NCBI GenBank assembly: GCA_030141605.1
Contig: JAQGDQ010001436.1
Coordinates: forward strand, 1-41,208
DNA length: 41,208 nucleotides
From: Tubiluchus corallicola
Lineage: Eukaryota > Priapulida > Priapulimorpha > Priapulimorphida > Tubiluchidae
Reading direction: 5' to 3'
Program-made: the position numbers and the translations under genes
Part shown: positions 21,080-32,934 of the stretch, one piece after another
Numbering within the stretch: the first letter of the stretch is position 1
Layout of the letters: each line of letters starts with the position of its first letter
The notes under the pieces: model-generated
Told to the model about the DNA's origin: nothing
The model's database searches: none
What the model saw: the letters and a program-made list of their open reading frames with translations, nothing else

Positions 21080-21104
21080 ATGGCGGGTGGAGAACTTCAA
21101 AAAG
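21080..21104 (+). CDS. Possible first coding exon, MAGGELQK..., in spacer
   Basis: AAAATGGCGGG gives an optimal start context (A at -3, G at +4). Eight codons, MAGGELQK, are followed by G and then GTACTA, a usable but weak splice donor. If not spliced, the frame runs 25 codons to TAG. A short GC-rich exon behind a CpG-rich leader is typical of animal genes, but the rest of the gene would lie beyond AT-rich DNA and is not found in the window. Protein not recognised. Confidence 0.35.
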
Positions 21105-22075
21105 GTACTAAATTAACATATGTTTCTGATTACGTAAACGTAATTGTTTATATTTAGTGTATAAATTATTAATAAAGTGTATATTTGGTTGGATAGAATT
21201 ATAAACACCAGTAGTTTATACTGTAGGTTTATTATTTCACAACCTTCCCCAACTGAATAACAGTCGTCTAGCTTGTATGAAGTAAGTTTGGTTTTATTAA
21301 TGTTTAATTTCTTCACCTATCAATTTTTACGTATCGATAAAATTAGTGTTGTATGATCACGTTTGTAGTAATAATCTATTATAATAAGAAATTTATTATC
21401 ATTTCGTGAAAAATTAAAAACTTATAAAGCTCTCATTGAAAGATATTAGTGAATATTTTCTGATAATTAATTGAATACGTGCACTATTATTATTCAGACA
21501 GTTTTTGAGCCTAAATATATTATTATACACCTACACTAGACGTCTTTCAAGAAGAAAATATTGTTATTTTCATAATTTCATGAATGTTGTAACATGAAGA
21601 AAGCCTGGGCAGGTTGTTTATTTGTTTACAAATTAATTAATTACTCATTAATAATGAATATCAATTTTTCATTTAATTTAAAAATATTAATTGATCAGTT
21701 TTATATGTTATTTGCTTTAAACAATCACGTATTTTTTAGTACCATACAATAAAAAAAACAAAAACACGCTCATACGTGCCTGTATGCAAAACTACACGTA
21801 TGTATGAAATTATATTATTTCATAGAGCAATGATCTTCTAAAGTCTTTATTAATAAACCTTATTATGCTCTATTTATTAACTTCGGTGCTTTGTAAGTAA
21901 TTTTTATTGGAGCAATTAAATCTATTCATGTTCATTGCCGTTTAAATACACTTCATAAAGTTTACTGTTTTATGGACTAAATGTGTAAACATTCCCTCTG
22001 TAATGATAAACCAATATTTTCCATGTAGAAATATGCCGTAAATAAAAATGTTATTTTGCTTTAATTTAATTTGTT
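21105..22075. other. Spacer, AT-rich DNA without recognisable gene
   Basis: Possible intron of the exon at 21080. A 67-codon frame at 21113-21316 (minus) is AT-driven and unsupported. No transposon ends recognised. Confidence 0.45.
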
Positions 22076-22076
22076 A

Positions 22077-22109
<33 letters not shown>

Positions 22110-22117
22110 ATTATTAA

Positions 22118-22213
<96 letters not shown>

Positions 22214-22242
22214 TATCATTATCATCATTATCATCATCATTA
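22076..22242. repeat. (ATT)n microsatellite in spacer
   Basis: About 165 bases of ATT units with ATC variants toward 22242, interpreted as the tail of the minus-strand retrotransposon fragment. Ile-rich frames across it are artefacts. Confidence 0.95.
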
Positions 22243-22401
22243 TTTTATTTCAGACATTTACAGTCCACAGAACAAGAACACAAAATAAGGTACAAGTAAA
22301 AGCACTGAGTTAGTTTACAGAAACATAGTTAAGCTTATAAACAAGAAAGGGTTAGTTAGAATGGGTAAATAAAATTCTTTGCCACGACTTAAAAATGGTT
22401 G

Positions 22402-22599
22402 ATCTAAAAATAGTATCAGTATTGTACAACAAGTTATTAATAACAGTATTCTGACTCAAAAACAGCCTACTTCTGAGACTAAACACAGCTTTCCTAGGTA
22501 TGCAGGAAAAACTTGGTACATTGTATCTAAAAATTGTATTAGTGTTGTACAGCAGGTTATTAATAATAGCATTCTGATTCAAAAACAGCCTACTTCCGA
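22402..22599. repeat. 75-bp direct duplication in the retrotransposon 3' region
   Basis: 22402-22476 and 22525-22599 align end to end with about ten differences (ATCTAAAAAT... to ...CAGCCTACTTCYGA). On the minus strand both are part of one frame repeating INNLLYNT-TIFR; whether this was ever coding is unclear. Confidence 0.85.
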
Positions 22600-22675
22600 T
22601 TTTTTAGTTTATTATTATCACATTCAGTACAATATAATGACATTAAGCACACAGTGACATCAAAATTATTACGTC

Positions 22676-22775
22676 ATAGTGTATTAAATTGTTATGTTTC
22701 ATACACTATCGTTATCATAAAAGAATAATTGTACTGCAGTGGGCTAGAGAAGCAAAGGCTTGTATAAGCCCACTG
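22676..22775. repeat. Two 9-bp-stem hairpins at the inner end of the right arm
   Basis: Mirror of 18367-18466; both stems intact. Confidence 0.75.
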
Positions 22776-22817
22776 TCATGTGAACCCGATAAAAAGGTAC
22801 ATATAAGTGAAAGTATT

Positions 22818-22877
22818 GTTTGCACTTCTAAATAATAAATAAGTATTGTTTGCACTTCTAAATAATAAATAAGTATT
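22818..22877. repeat. 30-bp tandem duplication, right arm
   Basis: Mirror of 18265-18324. Confidence 0.95.
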
Positions 22878-23293
22878 GTAAATAGGTGCGATGAATACAC
22901 GAAAATATCACATACGTTTCTATAAACAGGGACCTACGGATCACTGCTACGATTTCAGAATATTTGGTTTTGATATTTGCGTTTGCATCGCCAGTAAATA
23001 AGTAGAAATAGTTTTAAATTTAATCTTTGACGCTCCTTCAAATTTGATGATTTTTCACAGCCAAAACTGCAGGAACAGCTGCAAAACAAAAAATTCAGCT
23101 TGAAGAGAAAAGAAACGAAAAAAATGTGAACGTTTCTTCAGCGTCGCGTTAAAAACGTTCTCAACCCAGTTTTCTCGACCTGTGTGGTTCTTTCCGACGA
23201 CAAGTTATAAGAAACCGAAAGCTTTCATGCTGTCGAGTGAGTGAAAAATTGCAACAGCTAAACAGCTATGTGCAGCACGGGGTGGCCTTTCTT

Positions 23294-23461
23294 TGTGATA
23301 TTATCTATATACATAAATGGCTTTGCATAAAAATGATATAGGTTTATATAATGTGATATTATCTATATACATAAATGGCTTTGCATAAAAATGATATAGG
23401 TTTATGTAATGTGATATTATCTATATACATAAATGGCTTTGCATAAAAATGATATAGGTTT
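23294..23461. repeat. 58-bp minisatellite, 2.9 copies, right arm
   Basis: Mirror of 17681-17848 with equal copy number. The first left unit's TTTTAATG reads as TTTTTATG here. Confidence 0.95.
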
Positions 23462-23489
23462 ATATATTGTTTATATATTCATATATATA

Positions 23490-23557
23490 TGTGGATATAT
23501 CATTTCTGCCTGCAAAAACTTGTACTTTGTACCGACTGTATAATATTAAAAATTTAT
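23490..23557 (-). repeat. Microsatellite-flanked core repeat, copy 2, right arm
   Basis: Mirror of 17585-17652, with a base change in the adjoining ATCATCAAGATTTC (AAATTTC-equivalent in the left arm). Confidence 0.7.
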
Positions 23558-23607
23558 CACCATCATCAAGATTTCACATACTTTATATTATGTTAATTAT
23601 TACTTAC

Positions 23608-23649
23608 ATATATATATATATATATATTATATATAATATATATATATAC
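23608..23649. repeat. (TA)n palindromic tract, right arm
   Basis: Mirror of 17493-17534. Confidence 0.85.
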
Positions 23650-24082
23650 ATTTAGTTTTCTAAATTCGAAATGTTTATAAAAATTGAATAGTCTAGTGGT
23701 AGTCGAACTATTATATATAAATTTTATTATTTTAAGTGCATTGACATACAGTAATATTACTGATCGGAGTTTTTCCACTCTGCAACAAATACATTTTAGT
23801 TTAGAACAGATATATACAACTGGTTTTCAAGAATGTAGTTACATAGATAGTTTAAAAACACAAGTAATTCATTAGTTAACAATTAAAATTGAAATATACA
23901 ATAGAATTATTAAACATATAAAGTAAGCTTAGATAATTGTATTGTACAATAAGTTTATAATTAATATTTGATTTCATCTTTCAGATTCAAATCAGCCAAA
24001 CAAAGAATCAGTCAGTTTAACAAGCTTCTATGCAACCAGACATCTTGTACGCTTGATGTCTAGACTGACAGACATCACTCAC

Positions 24083-24259
24083 CGCCTTGGATCATCTTGT
24101 ACAATATTTTGCTTTGCCTGGAATGACTGTAACATTCGGGTTTAGTCGGCTTGAAACATGACCTTTGGCGGTCACTTCTGATCTCGATATCATGTAAAAC
24201 TCGTCGGGGGCGGGGCAGTTCGGACACTGGCCACTACTGACCACACGCGCGCTTTTATA
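24083..24259 (-). promoter_or_regulatory. TATA promoter with first exon and GTGAGT donor, right arm
   Basis: Mirror of 16883-17059: TATAAAAG at 24259-24252 on the minus strand; donor GT at 24082-24081. TATA box, GC box and donor are unchanged. One visible difference near 24235 (ACTACTGACC, versus ACAACTGACC-equivalent). Confidence 0.55.
24092..24193 (-). CDS. Short ORF (33 codons) in the TATA-promoter exon, right arm
   Basis: Mirror of 16949-17050; the reading frame appears intact and unchanged. Confidence 0.2.
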   Translation of the reverse strand: MISRSEVTAKGHVSSRLNPNVTVIPGKAKYCTR

Positions 24260-25133
24260 GGCCACAATATTGAGTCATTATTAATTACAAATGCACGGCG
24301 AATTATTACTATTGATACATGCAAAAATATAAACTTATAGAAAGGCTTATACCTGTTTATGTAAGATTTCTTATTCATATGGATTTTATGTAAAAACGCA
24401 AAAAATCTGTTTTATCCTGGCACAAAGATATATATATAGTAATTCTTTCTTTGTCAATTAAAATGGTCCACTCATTACAATAAAATTGAGTAAGCCTCAG
24501 CGTAATGTTAAAATAACAACACTGTTCAAGACAAATGCGTGCAGACTAAAAAAACTAAAGTGCAAAACTAAGGCTTAATTATATACAATAAATGAACAAA
24601 TTTACAAACACCATATTAAAATATTTTTACAAAACAATATTACAAAAGTACGTTAAATTTTACATGACATATTTTACACAATATACATTTGACATGACAC
24701 AATTAACAGAAACATGTAACAATATACATAAATTTCACTCATTACATTTACACTATTTATACATTTGACATTACAAAACTAACATAACACATATTACATT
24801 ACATAATTTTGTAAAAAAATTTCATTTTTAATCGTTTTATGGAGTCAGGGGCGGGGGTAGATGAAAGTTGAGTCTGTGTAATTAGTAAAATACACTTAGA
24901 AAACACTGTTATTTTTGACAAAAAGTGATTCAAACAACCCAGCAATGCACTTATAATACACACATTTTCCACGTACTTGCTAATAAAATAAAATTTTAAT
25001 GAACCAAAATTTTGAGTCTTGCAGTTTTTGCAATATCTCAATATTACATATTTTAACTTAATATTTTACTAAGTAACAACAGTGTTTCACGAACTTGTGG
25101 TCTATACTTACGTAGAATAGCAGTCATCCTATA

Positions 25134-25199
25134 CCGACTGACTGACTGAGTGACTAACTGACTTACTGACTGACTGGCCGATCGACCGACTGGCTGGCT
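25134..25199. repeat. (ACTG)n-type microsatellite, right arm
   Basis: Mirror of 15936-16003 with two or more base changes at its edges. Confidence 0.9.
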
Positions 25200-25746
25200 A
25201 ACCAATACGGTTACATGTATTTTAATTTCCTGTGACAATATTTGATGATTTTTACTGGCGTGCAATGAGATGATAATTTACATTTTCTACAACTATTGTC
25301 TCTAAGAAATAAAAACGGTAATAAAAAAATTTATTTTACTCTATAAAAAAACTATTTTAATCCTATACTTGTAAATTTGGCTGCATGAATGATTGTTCAC
25401 CTGCCAGTCTACCGTATTTCACGGTCGAATTATATGGCTTTCCGGTCTTTGCTCCAAATTTTACCTACTTGGCTATAAACTTGTTTTAATCATTTTAAAG
25501 ACTTGTTAAACGGGGACTCTAAATCTTTATGAGTCTCTGCTAAATGGATTTGCCAGTAAACAGACCACGCCGTATAAACACGAATTTTCACTGGTTTAAA
25601 CTGTAAGACGTAATTTTACATAAAATAGAAATTTATCAGATCAACTTGTCTGTAAGATCAGGTGTGGGGGCTTACGAAACAATACTAAATTAAAAGTTTG
25701 TTTCAGTTTTGTTGACTCGTTTTTTTAGTTTTTCGTGTTGTTTCGT

Positions 25747-25843
25747 TGTGTGTGTGCGTGTGCGTGTGCGTGTGTGTGTGTGTTATATAGTTATTGTTAA
25801 TCCTTTCACTTATATATATATATGATACATGTATACGTATATA
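25747..25843. repeat. (GT)n and interrupted (TA)n microsatellites, right arm
   Basis: Mirror of 15292-15391. (GT)n is at 25747-25782, with three GTGCGT interruptions. The TA run is only 12-14 bases here and continues into GATACATGTATACGTATATATG. Confidence 0.95.
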
Positions 25844-25909
25844 TGTGGATAAATCCTTTCTGCCTGCAAAAACGGGCACCATGTACCATCTGTATAATAT
25901 TTAAAATTT
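25844..25909 (-). repeat. Microsatellite-flanked core repeat, copy 1, right arm
   Basis: Mirror of 15228-15293. Its TA flank is different: ATACATGTATACGTATATATG (25825 onward) replaces the long pure TA run of the left arm. Confidence 0.7.
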
Positions 25910-25944
<35 letters not shown>

Positions 25945-26074
25945 TATCATCATCATCATCAAAATCATCATCATCATCACATCATCGTCGTCATCATCAT
26001 CATCATAATCACTGTCATCATCATCATCGCCATCGTCGTCGTCGTCGACATCATCATCGTCATCATCATCATCT
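25910..26074. repeat. (ATC)n microsatellite, right arm
   Basis: Mirror of 15060-15229, a few bases shorter. Confidence 0.95.
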
Positions 26075-26333
26075 CAATGCAACGAATATAGTTCATCGAG
26101 GATCTTTATCATTACGGCAATAACTTTTACTCTACAGGCTGGCCAGCTCAGAAATTTTTTAACCCTTAAAACAATGACTACACATCAGTAAGTGTGTAAA
26201 CAGTGATTCCCCGTTAGCTAAAGCATTATGACTAATATCGCCTAAGCTATTCACGTAACAAATAAATTGCAAAAAATAAAAAAGGAGATGATTGATAAAA
26301 AAAGTGTTAAACAATGAAGTGCCGAAGCATTTT

Positions 26334-26391
26334 TTACATTTTTTACATCAAATTTACATTAATTACATTTTTTACATTAAATTTACATTAA
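26334..26391. repeat. 29-bp tandem duplication, right arm
   Basis: Mirror of 14747-14804; GATGTGAAAA of the left arm reads GATGTAAAA here. Confidence 0.85.
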
Positions 26392-26517
26392 TTAAAAATT
26401 TAAATTAAATTCCAGACGCACCAAAACATGAATAAAGTAAAGCTGTAAAGGAGGAATTCTACAGAAAATGTATTCCAGATATTTCCAGGTGAGTAACCGA
26501 TTGTAAGGTGACATCAC

Positions 26518-26698
26518 AGCGCCATCTGTCGTCCAGAAGCGTCGACAAAACTCAAGAATGTTAAGAAAAACATGGCGGCGTAAATTGTAGTCAAAGGCTA
26601 AAAAGGAGTATTTAAGCACGCAGTACAGTTGAATCAGCGCAAACGAGCTTGTTATAGCTTTCAAAAGCCGAATACCAAGCTATTCTTGCGCATGCGTA
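26518..26698. promoter_or_regulatory. NRF1-, YY1- and CTCF-like motif cluster, right arm
   Basis: Mirror of 14440-14620: CTCF-like core at 26518-26527, ATGGCGGC at 26572-26579, NRF1-like palindrome at about 26687-26698. The three cores are unchanged although surrounding bases differ between arms. Confidence 0.4.
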
Positions 26699-27281
26699 GA
26701 CACTAAGTTAGAGATGAAAACGATTATGCTAGAGGTGCTCAACGAAAGGGTATATACTCTACGTAGAACGTAGCTTGAAAAAATTCGTCTGATGAGCAAA
26801 ATTCATATATTGTTTACACGTTATATAACTAGATACGTCTTTTATCATTGTTAAAAAAGTATTGGTGCTCTATGGCATGGTTCCACGCAAAATGGCGTGT
26901 ATACGGCAGACAGAATAAATACATTACGTATGCGTTTCCTTCATTATTAGACACACAAGCAAACTGAGACATTTGTAAAATGAAACGTATAATCACGTGA
27001 CATTTCTTGTTAAGAAGCTAAAACAATCTTTTGAGAAAAATACGTACACATATCATCACGCCATTGAAGCAACGTACAGGCTGCACTAAACCTCTTCGCC
27101 GTATCCAATTAAGGCTTTACCCACACGCTGTTCAGCATTTCACGAATCTGCAAAAACGTAACGCGTTTTCTTAGCGAAATAACAGTCACAAAACTGTGAA
27201 ATATCACCTCACGAACACCCTTCAACTCTTACAACACGAGAGAGAGCTCAGTCTCCTACTGTTAACAGAGCAGAGCAGAGT

Positions 27282-27479
27282 ATGAACTGCCTGTCTGAGA
27301 CTCTAATAGTTAGTCAGTCTGTATACGTTGAGCACACAGGATCATTAGGCATTGTTAATGGTGTTCTCGATATATCTACAATCTTTTATGGCTTTTTAAT
27401 GTTTCTGGCTGCCATAAAGACCCAGTTATACTGTAACAAACTGCCCCGACTGGCTACAGTTACTGTACAAGCAAAATAA
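27282..27479 (+). CDS. Hypothetical 65-codon ORF with one hydrophobic segment, right arm
   Basis: Mirror of 13659-13856, identical translation. A CCAAT motif lies about 175 bases upstream (near 27106), too weak to prove a promoter. Transcription would run away from the spacer. Confidence 0.25.
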   Translation: MNCLSETLIVSQSVYVEHTGSLGIVNGVLDISTIFYGFLMFLAAIKTQLYCNKLPRLATVTVQAK

Positions 27480-28211
27480 TTTGATGTTTGCTACCGTTTG
27501 ATAGGGTACCATTAATCATACAGCGAATACCGTATGCTGTGCTATTACTGCAGTCAATATACATCCAGTTTTCATTGGCGTGATGGGTAGCCACTGTCTA
27601 TGCATGGCCAACTCCATTTTGCAAGTACGTTATACGAATTTCTTTTGTTTGGTGGTGTAATAATTTGAAATCAGTCAATTTCATAAAGTTTAGAAATTTA
27701 GCGATTAATCGACAACAGCGTTTAATATTGAAAAATTACCTGCTTGAGGAAAGTCAAAATTAGCCTATCTTTGAAAATCAAATGATTTCCGTTGTAAACC
27801 CATGTGAACTTTTTAAATTCGTGTAAGTTTCTTAATTTTGATGACATTTAGAATTAAGAATTATTCACAAATTTTTGTATGCAAATACAAAAATGTAAAA
27901 TGTAAATTAAAAGGTTAATTAACTTAAACATAAACACTGTAATGTTTACTAACAAGTATAGCCAATTAATAAAGCGTAAAGCATTATTTTAACTTCATCA
28001 CTACCGAAATCGCACGTACATACTTATTTTGTATACGATTGTACATACAATTTATTAGATTTACCATGAACATACAACGAGTTTACAATGGGAATTTACG
28101 CAGAAAGCATTTAAGGCTTTTGCTATGCCTCCGGGCAGCACCAGGAAGAAAATCTCATGTTCGTGCTGCCCAGAGTAATGGTAAAATTGAGAAATAAAAA
28201 CAGAAATTCAT

Positions 28212-28725
<514 letters not shown>

Positions 28726-29825
28726 CTAGAATGAGGACAAAATTTGAAAAGGTAGAAATTCAGCATGTTGAAGATAGAAATACACGAATGAAAGATGTTA
28801 GTACGATGATGTTATGACGATTATCAAGTCATGATAATATTTCCAAAGCATAAATATAGCTAAAATAAGAATAAAATAAAAAATAAAAAGAGGTAGAATT
28901 AATTGCCAATTATATTATATATTTTTATAGAGATGAAATGACAGTTGTGAGAATTCGAATGTATATACGGTGAATTAATATTGGTATATAAACTAATAAT
29001 CATAATCTTTTTAGTCGACTTCAAAAATAAAGTTTATATATAATTGTCTACACCCCCCTGTTTCATAATTATGTGAATAATCAATCACCAATATTAATTT
29101 GGCTTCCAAGAAGTAAGAAATAATAAGTGACTCTAAAGACTTTCCTAAGTTTCCAGTTAATAAAATTATGTAAAATCATGTCTTAGTTTTTTAATTCTCG
29201 GTTTTTGCCAATTTCAATTTTATTTTCGAGAACGTATCCGAACGAATATCACAACAGGTACTGTAGCTAATTTTCCCCTCAAATTCGTAACTAATTAATC
29301 AGGTAATTAAAAACAAAAGAGGCGACAAAATTAGTGCATTTACCCCGCAAAGGGTCAACAGACGTAAGAGAAAGGGGACCCAAATTTAAAAACTAATTAA
29401 CCTTAGGTAGCTTGTCAAGAAATGCTGATAAATTAATGAAGATCGTTAGTAACCGGTTTCACCTCACGCGTAGCTCGAGCTACTGTGGTTCAAGCATACA
29501 CTGATTTTACTTCTTCCGTTTTGGGGGTAGTTACAGATAATAAAGGGTGGTGTAGAAAAAATGTACTGAAACTTAGAGGAAGACAGGATGGTTTTTCATA
29601 TCCTTCACCATTTTCAAATCCGATAAAAAGTATACATTTTAACGCCATTAATATAGCAAAAGCGTTTCTGATAATTAAATAATAGACTAAAATCTTAATT
29701 AACGGCTGAGGAGCCCGTTTGAATACAGAGGAACTAAAGACAAAAATTACTGAGTACTTCAATGAAATGCCCTTCAATGAAGTGAGAAACAACGTCAGCT
29801 GTTAAAAGAAACGTCTTCGTCTAGT

Positions 29826-30081
29826 ACAGTACAGTGGACACCTAGCCCACTTTCTGTACAGTACAGTGGACACCTAGCCCACTTGCTGTACAGTACAGTG
29901 GACACCTAGCCCACTTGCTGTACAGTACAGTGGACACCTAGCCCACTTGCTGTACAGTACAGTGGACACCTAGCCCACTTGCTGTACAGTACAGTGGACA
30001 CCTAGCCCACTTGCTGTACAGTACAGTGGACACCTAGCCCACTTGCTGTACAGTACAGTGGACACCTAGCCCACTTGCTGT
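29826..30081. repeat. 32-bp minisatellite (VNTR), 8 units, right arm
   Basis: Eight units of 32 bp, one more than in the left arm. The two unit variants of the left array are absent. The unit next to 29857 has its own change (CACTTTCTGT for CACTTGCTGT). Copy number and variant pattern therefore both differ between arms. Confidence 0.97.
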
Positions 30082-30853
30082 AAGTTTTAACATTGACTCG
30101 CATTTTCTCCAGCATCTTTTCTGGTTTGTTGTTCTAAAACTGCTGTAATTTTGGAAAAATCTGATCAAACGACCTCAGAAGTTTTTTGTGCGTGTTTATG
30201 CAAAACCGAACGCTGTCCCATCATTCTGACAATTTGCAAGCGATTCCATTAACTTCGTATTAAACTATGGTGATCAAAATTTCTGTGATGCCACCTGACA
30301 CATAATTACATAATTACAATTACACTTACAATAATATGCACTTAAATACTCAGTTAGTGTGGCCTGCGCAGGTCGTGATGACTCGACAAAAAGAAAAAAA
30401 TCCGTAGAGAAATGTATATACAAAATAGAGAAATCACAAATAAAGTGCGTAAAAAATGTAATAAGAAAATGCTCCAAGACGGTAACCGGATTGACACACC
30501 TGTATTCCTAATAAGGAAAACCTTAATTATCAGAAAACACATTATGGACTGATAATAGTTATTTCCAACAGAAAGATCCGTTAAGCGTCATGTGTAGTAT
30601 GATTCACAGCAGTTAATACGTTGTGCTTGTGAGTCAGGAAATAAACAGACGCTGAAAAAAATGTATTTGGAAAAACTATGTTACGAAATAACTTTTATAA
30701 ACGGGTCCATTCAACTCTGTAACTCTCATAAGATATTATTACCTTTACCAATAATAAGCGAGCAAGTGTAATTTTGAGAAACTAGGAAAATTCCAAAAAA
30801 CTCTGGGCCCTATCATCAAAGCAACGAACGTTGCAACTCAATTGCAGCTTTTC

Positions 30854-30930
30854 CCATATAAGGATATCACGTGATCTAATCTCGACGCTTTTTTCCACGG
30901 AATTGGCTGTCTTGGGCTGGTATTATAAAA
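30854..30930 (+). promoter_or_regulatory. CArG box + E-box + TATA promoter, right arm
   Basis: Mirror of 10275-10351: CArG 30854-30863, E-box 30867-30874, TATAAAA 30924-30930. Initiation would fall near 30955. All three boxes are unchanged between arms. Confidence 0.5.
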
Positions 30931-30982
30931 CTATTATGCGTTAAAAGTTTAAAGCAGACCTCATAGCTGTCAGGCTAACACA

Positions 30983-31255
30983 ATGGCACAGGGGCCTCAC
31001 ATTCATCATAAGAACGTCGCCCTGTCCAACCTGTCAACTCTGCTGACGTGTCCAAGGCTCTCTGGCGATGATTTCAATAGCCAGCAGTTTGCTAGGAACT
31101 TTATTACAGTTGTGGGGAGGTGTATGAATTCTGGAAAGTTTGACAAACATGGCTGTGCGTACTTTGTCAGCAATGGAGTCAACAGAGACGCTCGTCATTT
31201 ATCACAATCACGAGGCAAACGTAATCCTATGTACATATACATATATGAACTATAA
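30983..31255 (+). CDS. Candidate small gene or first exon, 90 codons, right arm
   Basis: Mirror of 9950-10222 with an identical 90-residue translation. ATG at 30983 in context AACACAATGG. Upstream on the same strand lie TATAAAA (30924-30930), E-box (30867-30874) and CArG box (30854-30863). If real, the two copies form a duplicated gene pair, each transcribed away from the spacer. Alternatives: a 5' exon of a longer gene, or a chance ORF downstream of a genuine promoter. Confidence 0.35.
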   Translation: MAQGPHIHHKNVALSNLSTLLTCPRLSGDDFNSQQFARNFITVVGRCMNSGKFDKHGCAYFVSNGVNRDARHLSQSRGKRNPMYIYIYEL

Positions 31256-31794
31256 TAAATTTATAAATGCACATGCAGTGGGTCTCCAGGCCTCTGTCAT
31301 ATTCATTAGGGCTGGTAACTAATGGCGTTATACTAATGTAATTAATTTGTACACAACTGTCATTGTGTATGCTTTGATTAATGAGGCGAGTAAAAATACG
31401 TATAAACAAAATTTTCTTAATGCTGTTTGACTAATTGATATTTGACTTGTTAATTAGGCTCACATTGTTTCACGATGTGGGTTGAATGACTCATAACTGG
31501 TAATACGCTTGTTTAAAAGATTAAAAAATGAAAAATCAGATCTGTGTAGTTCACACGAGAAGTGTGCTCAATACATTTTCGAATTGACAAAAAAGTCATA
31601 TTGAGTATTCAGCTGACAGTGTAATAAAATTGATAGTATCAAACAGACCTTAAAGTCTTAGACGCGAAAATTATTTCCTTTACAGAAAGACGTGAGTTGA
31701 TTAAAAATTGGCAAAATGATTTCGCATGGAACCACGTAAAGCGTGTCTAGAAACTTGGAATTATATGTTTAAAAAAAGTTTATGCAGGCTACTA

Positions 31795-31891
31795 TATTAG
31801 AACGTTTTTGGATTGTAAATTGGTGTTTTATTTGTATTACAAATACCAAACCCATAGCTCTGGGTTGAAACTTACTTTGGACGTTCTAATA
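31795..31891. mobile_element. 97-bp TA-flanked miniature element, right arm
   Basis: Mirror of 9314-9410 with the same 11-bp inverted ends. Confidence 0.5.
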
Positions 31892-32498
31892 CAGTGTTCA
31901 TCAAGGAGCAATGCTGACCCCTATACTGTGTAATAAAGTCTGCATTATACAGGCACAATTCTTTCAGCCTGCATGGTGTCCACACGTATAAAAATGTAAT
32001 TTCATCTATCTGTTTATAGCTTACCACCATGAACAGAACAATTCAGATTTCTGTTGCTTGCTACTGCTGCTGCAGCCTGGGCGGTAGATGCAAAGGGAAC
32101 ATCTGCATGACAGGATGCAGTAAAGTTGAAAATAGGCAGTCATAAACCGCGGGCCGGCAACTTTATGACCTGTCCATCCTATGTGGGGCAGTTTCTTCTT
32201 GGACACGCACGCATGTACCTAACAGCCCCACGGAGTGTTATTCTGGTGCCGATGCGGTCATTATGTATGGAATCTAGCAGCACACCGTCATAAATTATCC
32301 AGCCGCCGGACAGTGGGCAACGCATCCAAACTGTCATCTATGCATACTAAATCAAAATAGGTGTAGTAAAGTCATGGGCGCAGCTCCCCGAATACGAAAA
32401 TATGTAACACAATAGTTTTATCTTATGCACTCTATATTTATGAGCCTAAACGTATTTCTGTTGCCTGGATATCGTAAGAAAACTCCAATATTACTTAA

Positions 32499-32934
32499 CC
32501 CTTTCATACCCGTTGTATCCCATGGGATACGAGAATATTTTCTGCCTTTAAAATTAATAAAATTTTAAAACTAACAGTTATTTGATCTGTTAATAGTTAT
32601 TTTGATTTAAGCCAATAACAATAGACTAAAAATGATGATAAAATGGCAAACTAGAAAATCTACAAAGCATAAAAAACTGTGTAAGGTACAGTACTTTAGA
32701 GACGACTTTGTACAGATCAGCATAGCATGCATACTAAATGTCTTAAATACTTTAAAAAATTATCAGCAGTTGCAAAATGAAGCAGATTTTTTACTTTTGT
32801 TGTGTTTTTAAAAAAGTCGGACTTTGTTTTTTGCACATAACAAAGAATGTTGTGTATCCCACAGGATACATTGGGAACAAAAGTACCAAGCCAAAAAATG
32901 TTTTCTTATTAAAAATAATTTGGGACTGAAAGGG
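32499..32934. mobile_element. piggyBac-type MITE (436 bp), right arm
   Basis: Mirror of 8271-8706 with TTAA at 32495-32498 and 32935-32938. One internal palindrome differs: GTATCCCATGGGATAC here, CAC in place of CAT in the left arm, a CpG-to-TpG type change. Further differences cluster near 32681-32704. Confidence 0.85.

Larger units (their letters stand above)
18543..22599. other. Single-copy spacer of the palindrome
   Basis: About 4.06 kb that is not repeated in inverted form. It holds AT-rich sequence, a 65-bp minisatellite, a promoter-like block with a possible first coding exon, an (ATT)n tract and the 3' end of a non-LTR retrotransposon. In a real palindrome this would be the loop of the hairpin. 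Reads spanning 18543 and 22599 would test whether the joint exists in the genome. Confidence 0.93.
22076..22599 (-). mobile_element. 5'-truncated non-LTR retrotransposon 3' end in spacer
   Basis: Read on the minus strand, a 3' UTR-like segment ends CTGTAAATGTCTGAAATAAA (AATAAA signal), followed by a GATGAT then AAT repeat tail (22247 down to 22076). This is the usual form of CR1/L2-like elements. Upstream it contains a 75-bp duplication (22402-22476 and 22525-22599, spacing 123). The element stops exactly where the right arm begins (22600). No reverse transcriptase sequence is present. Confidence 0.6.
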
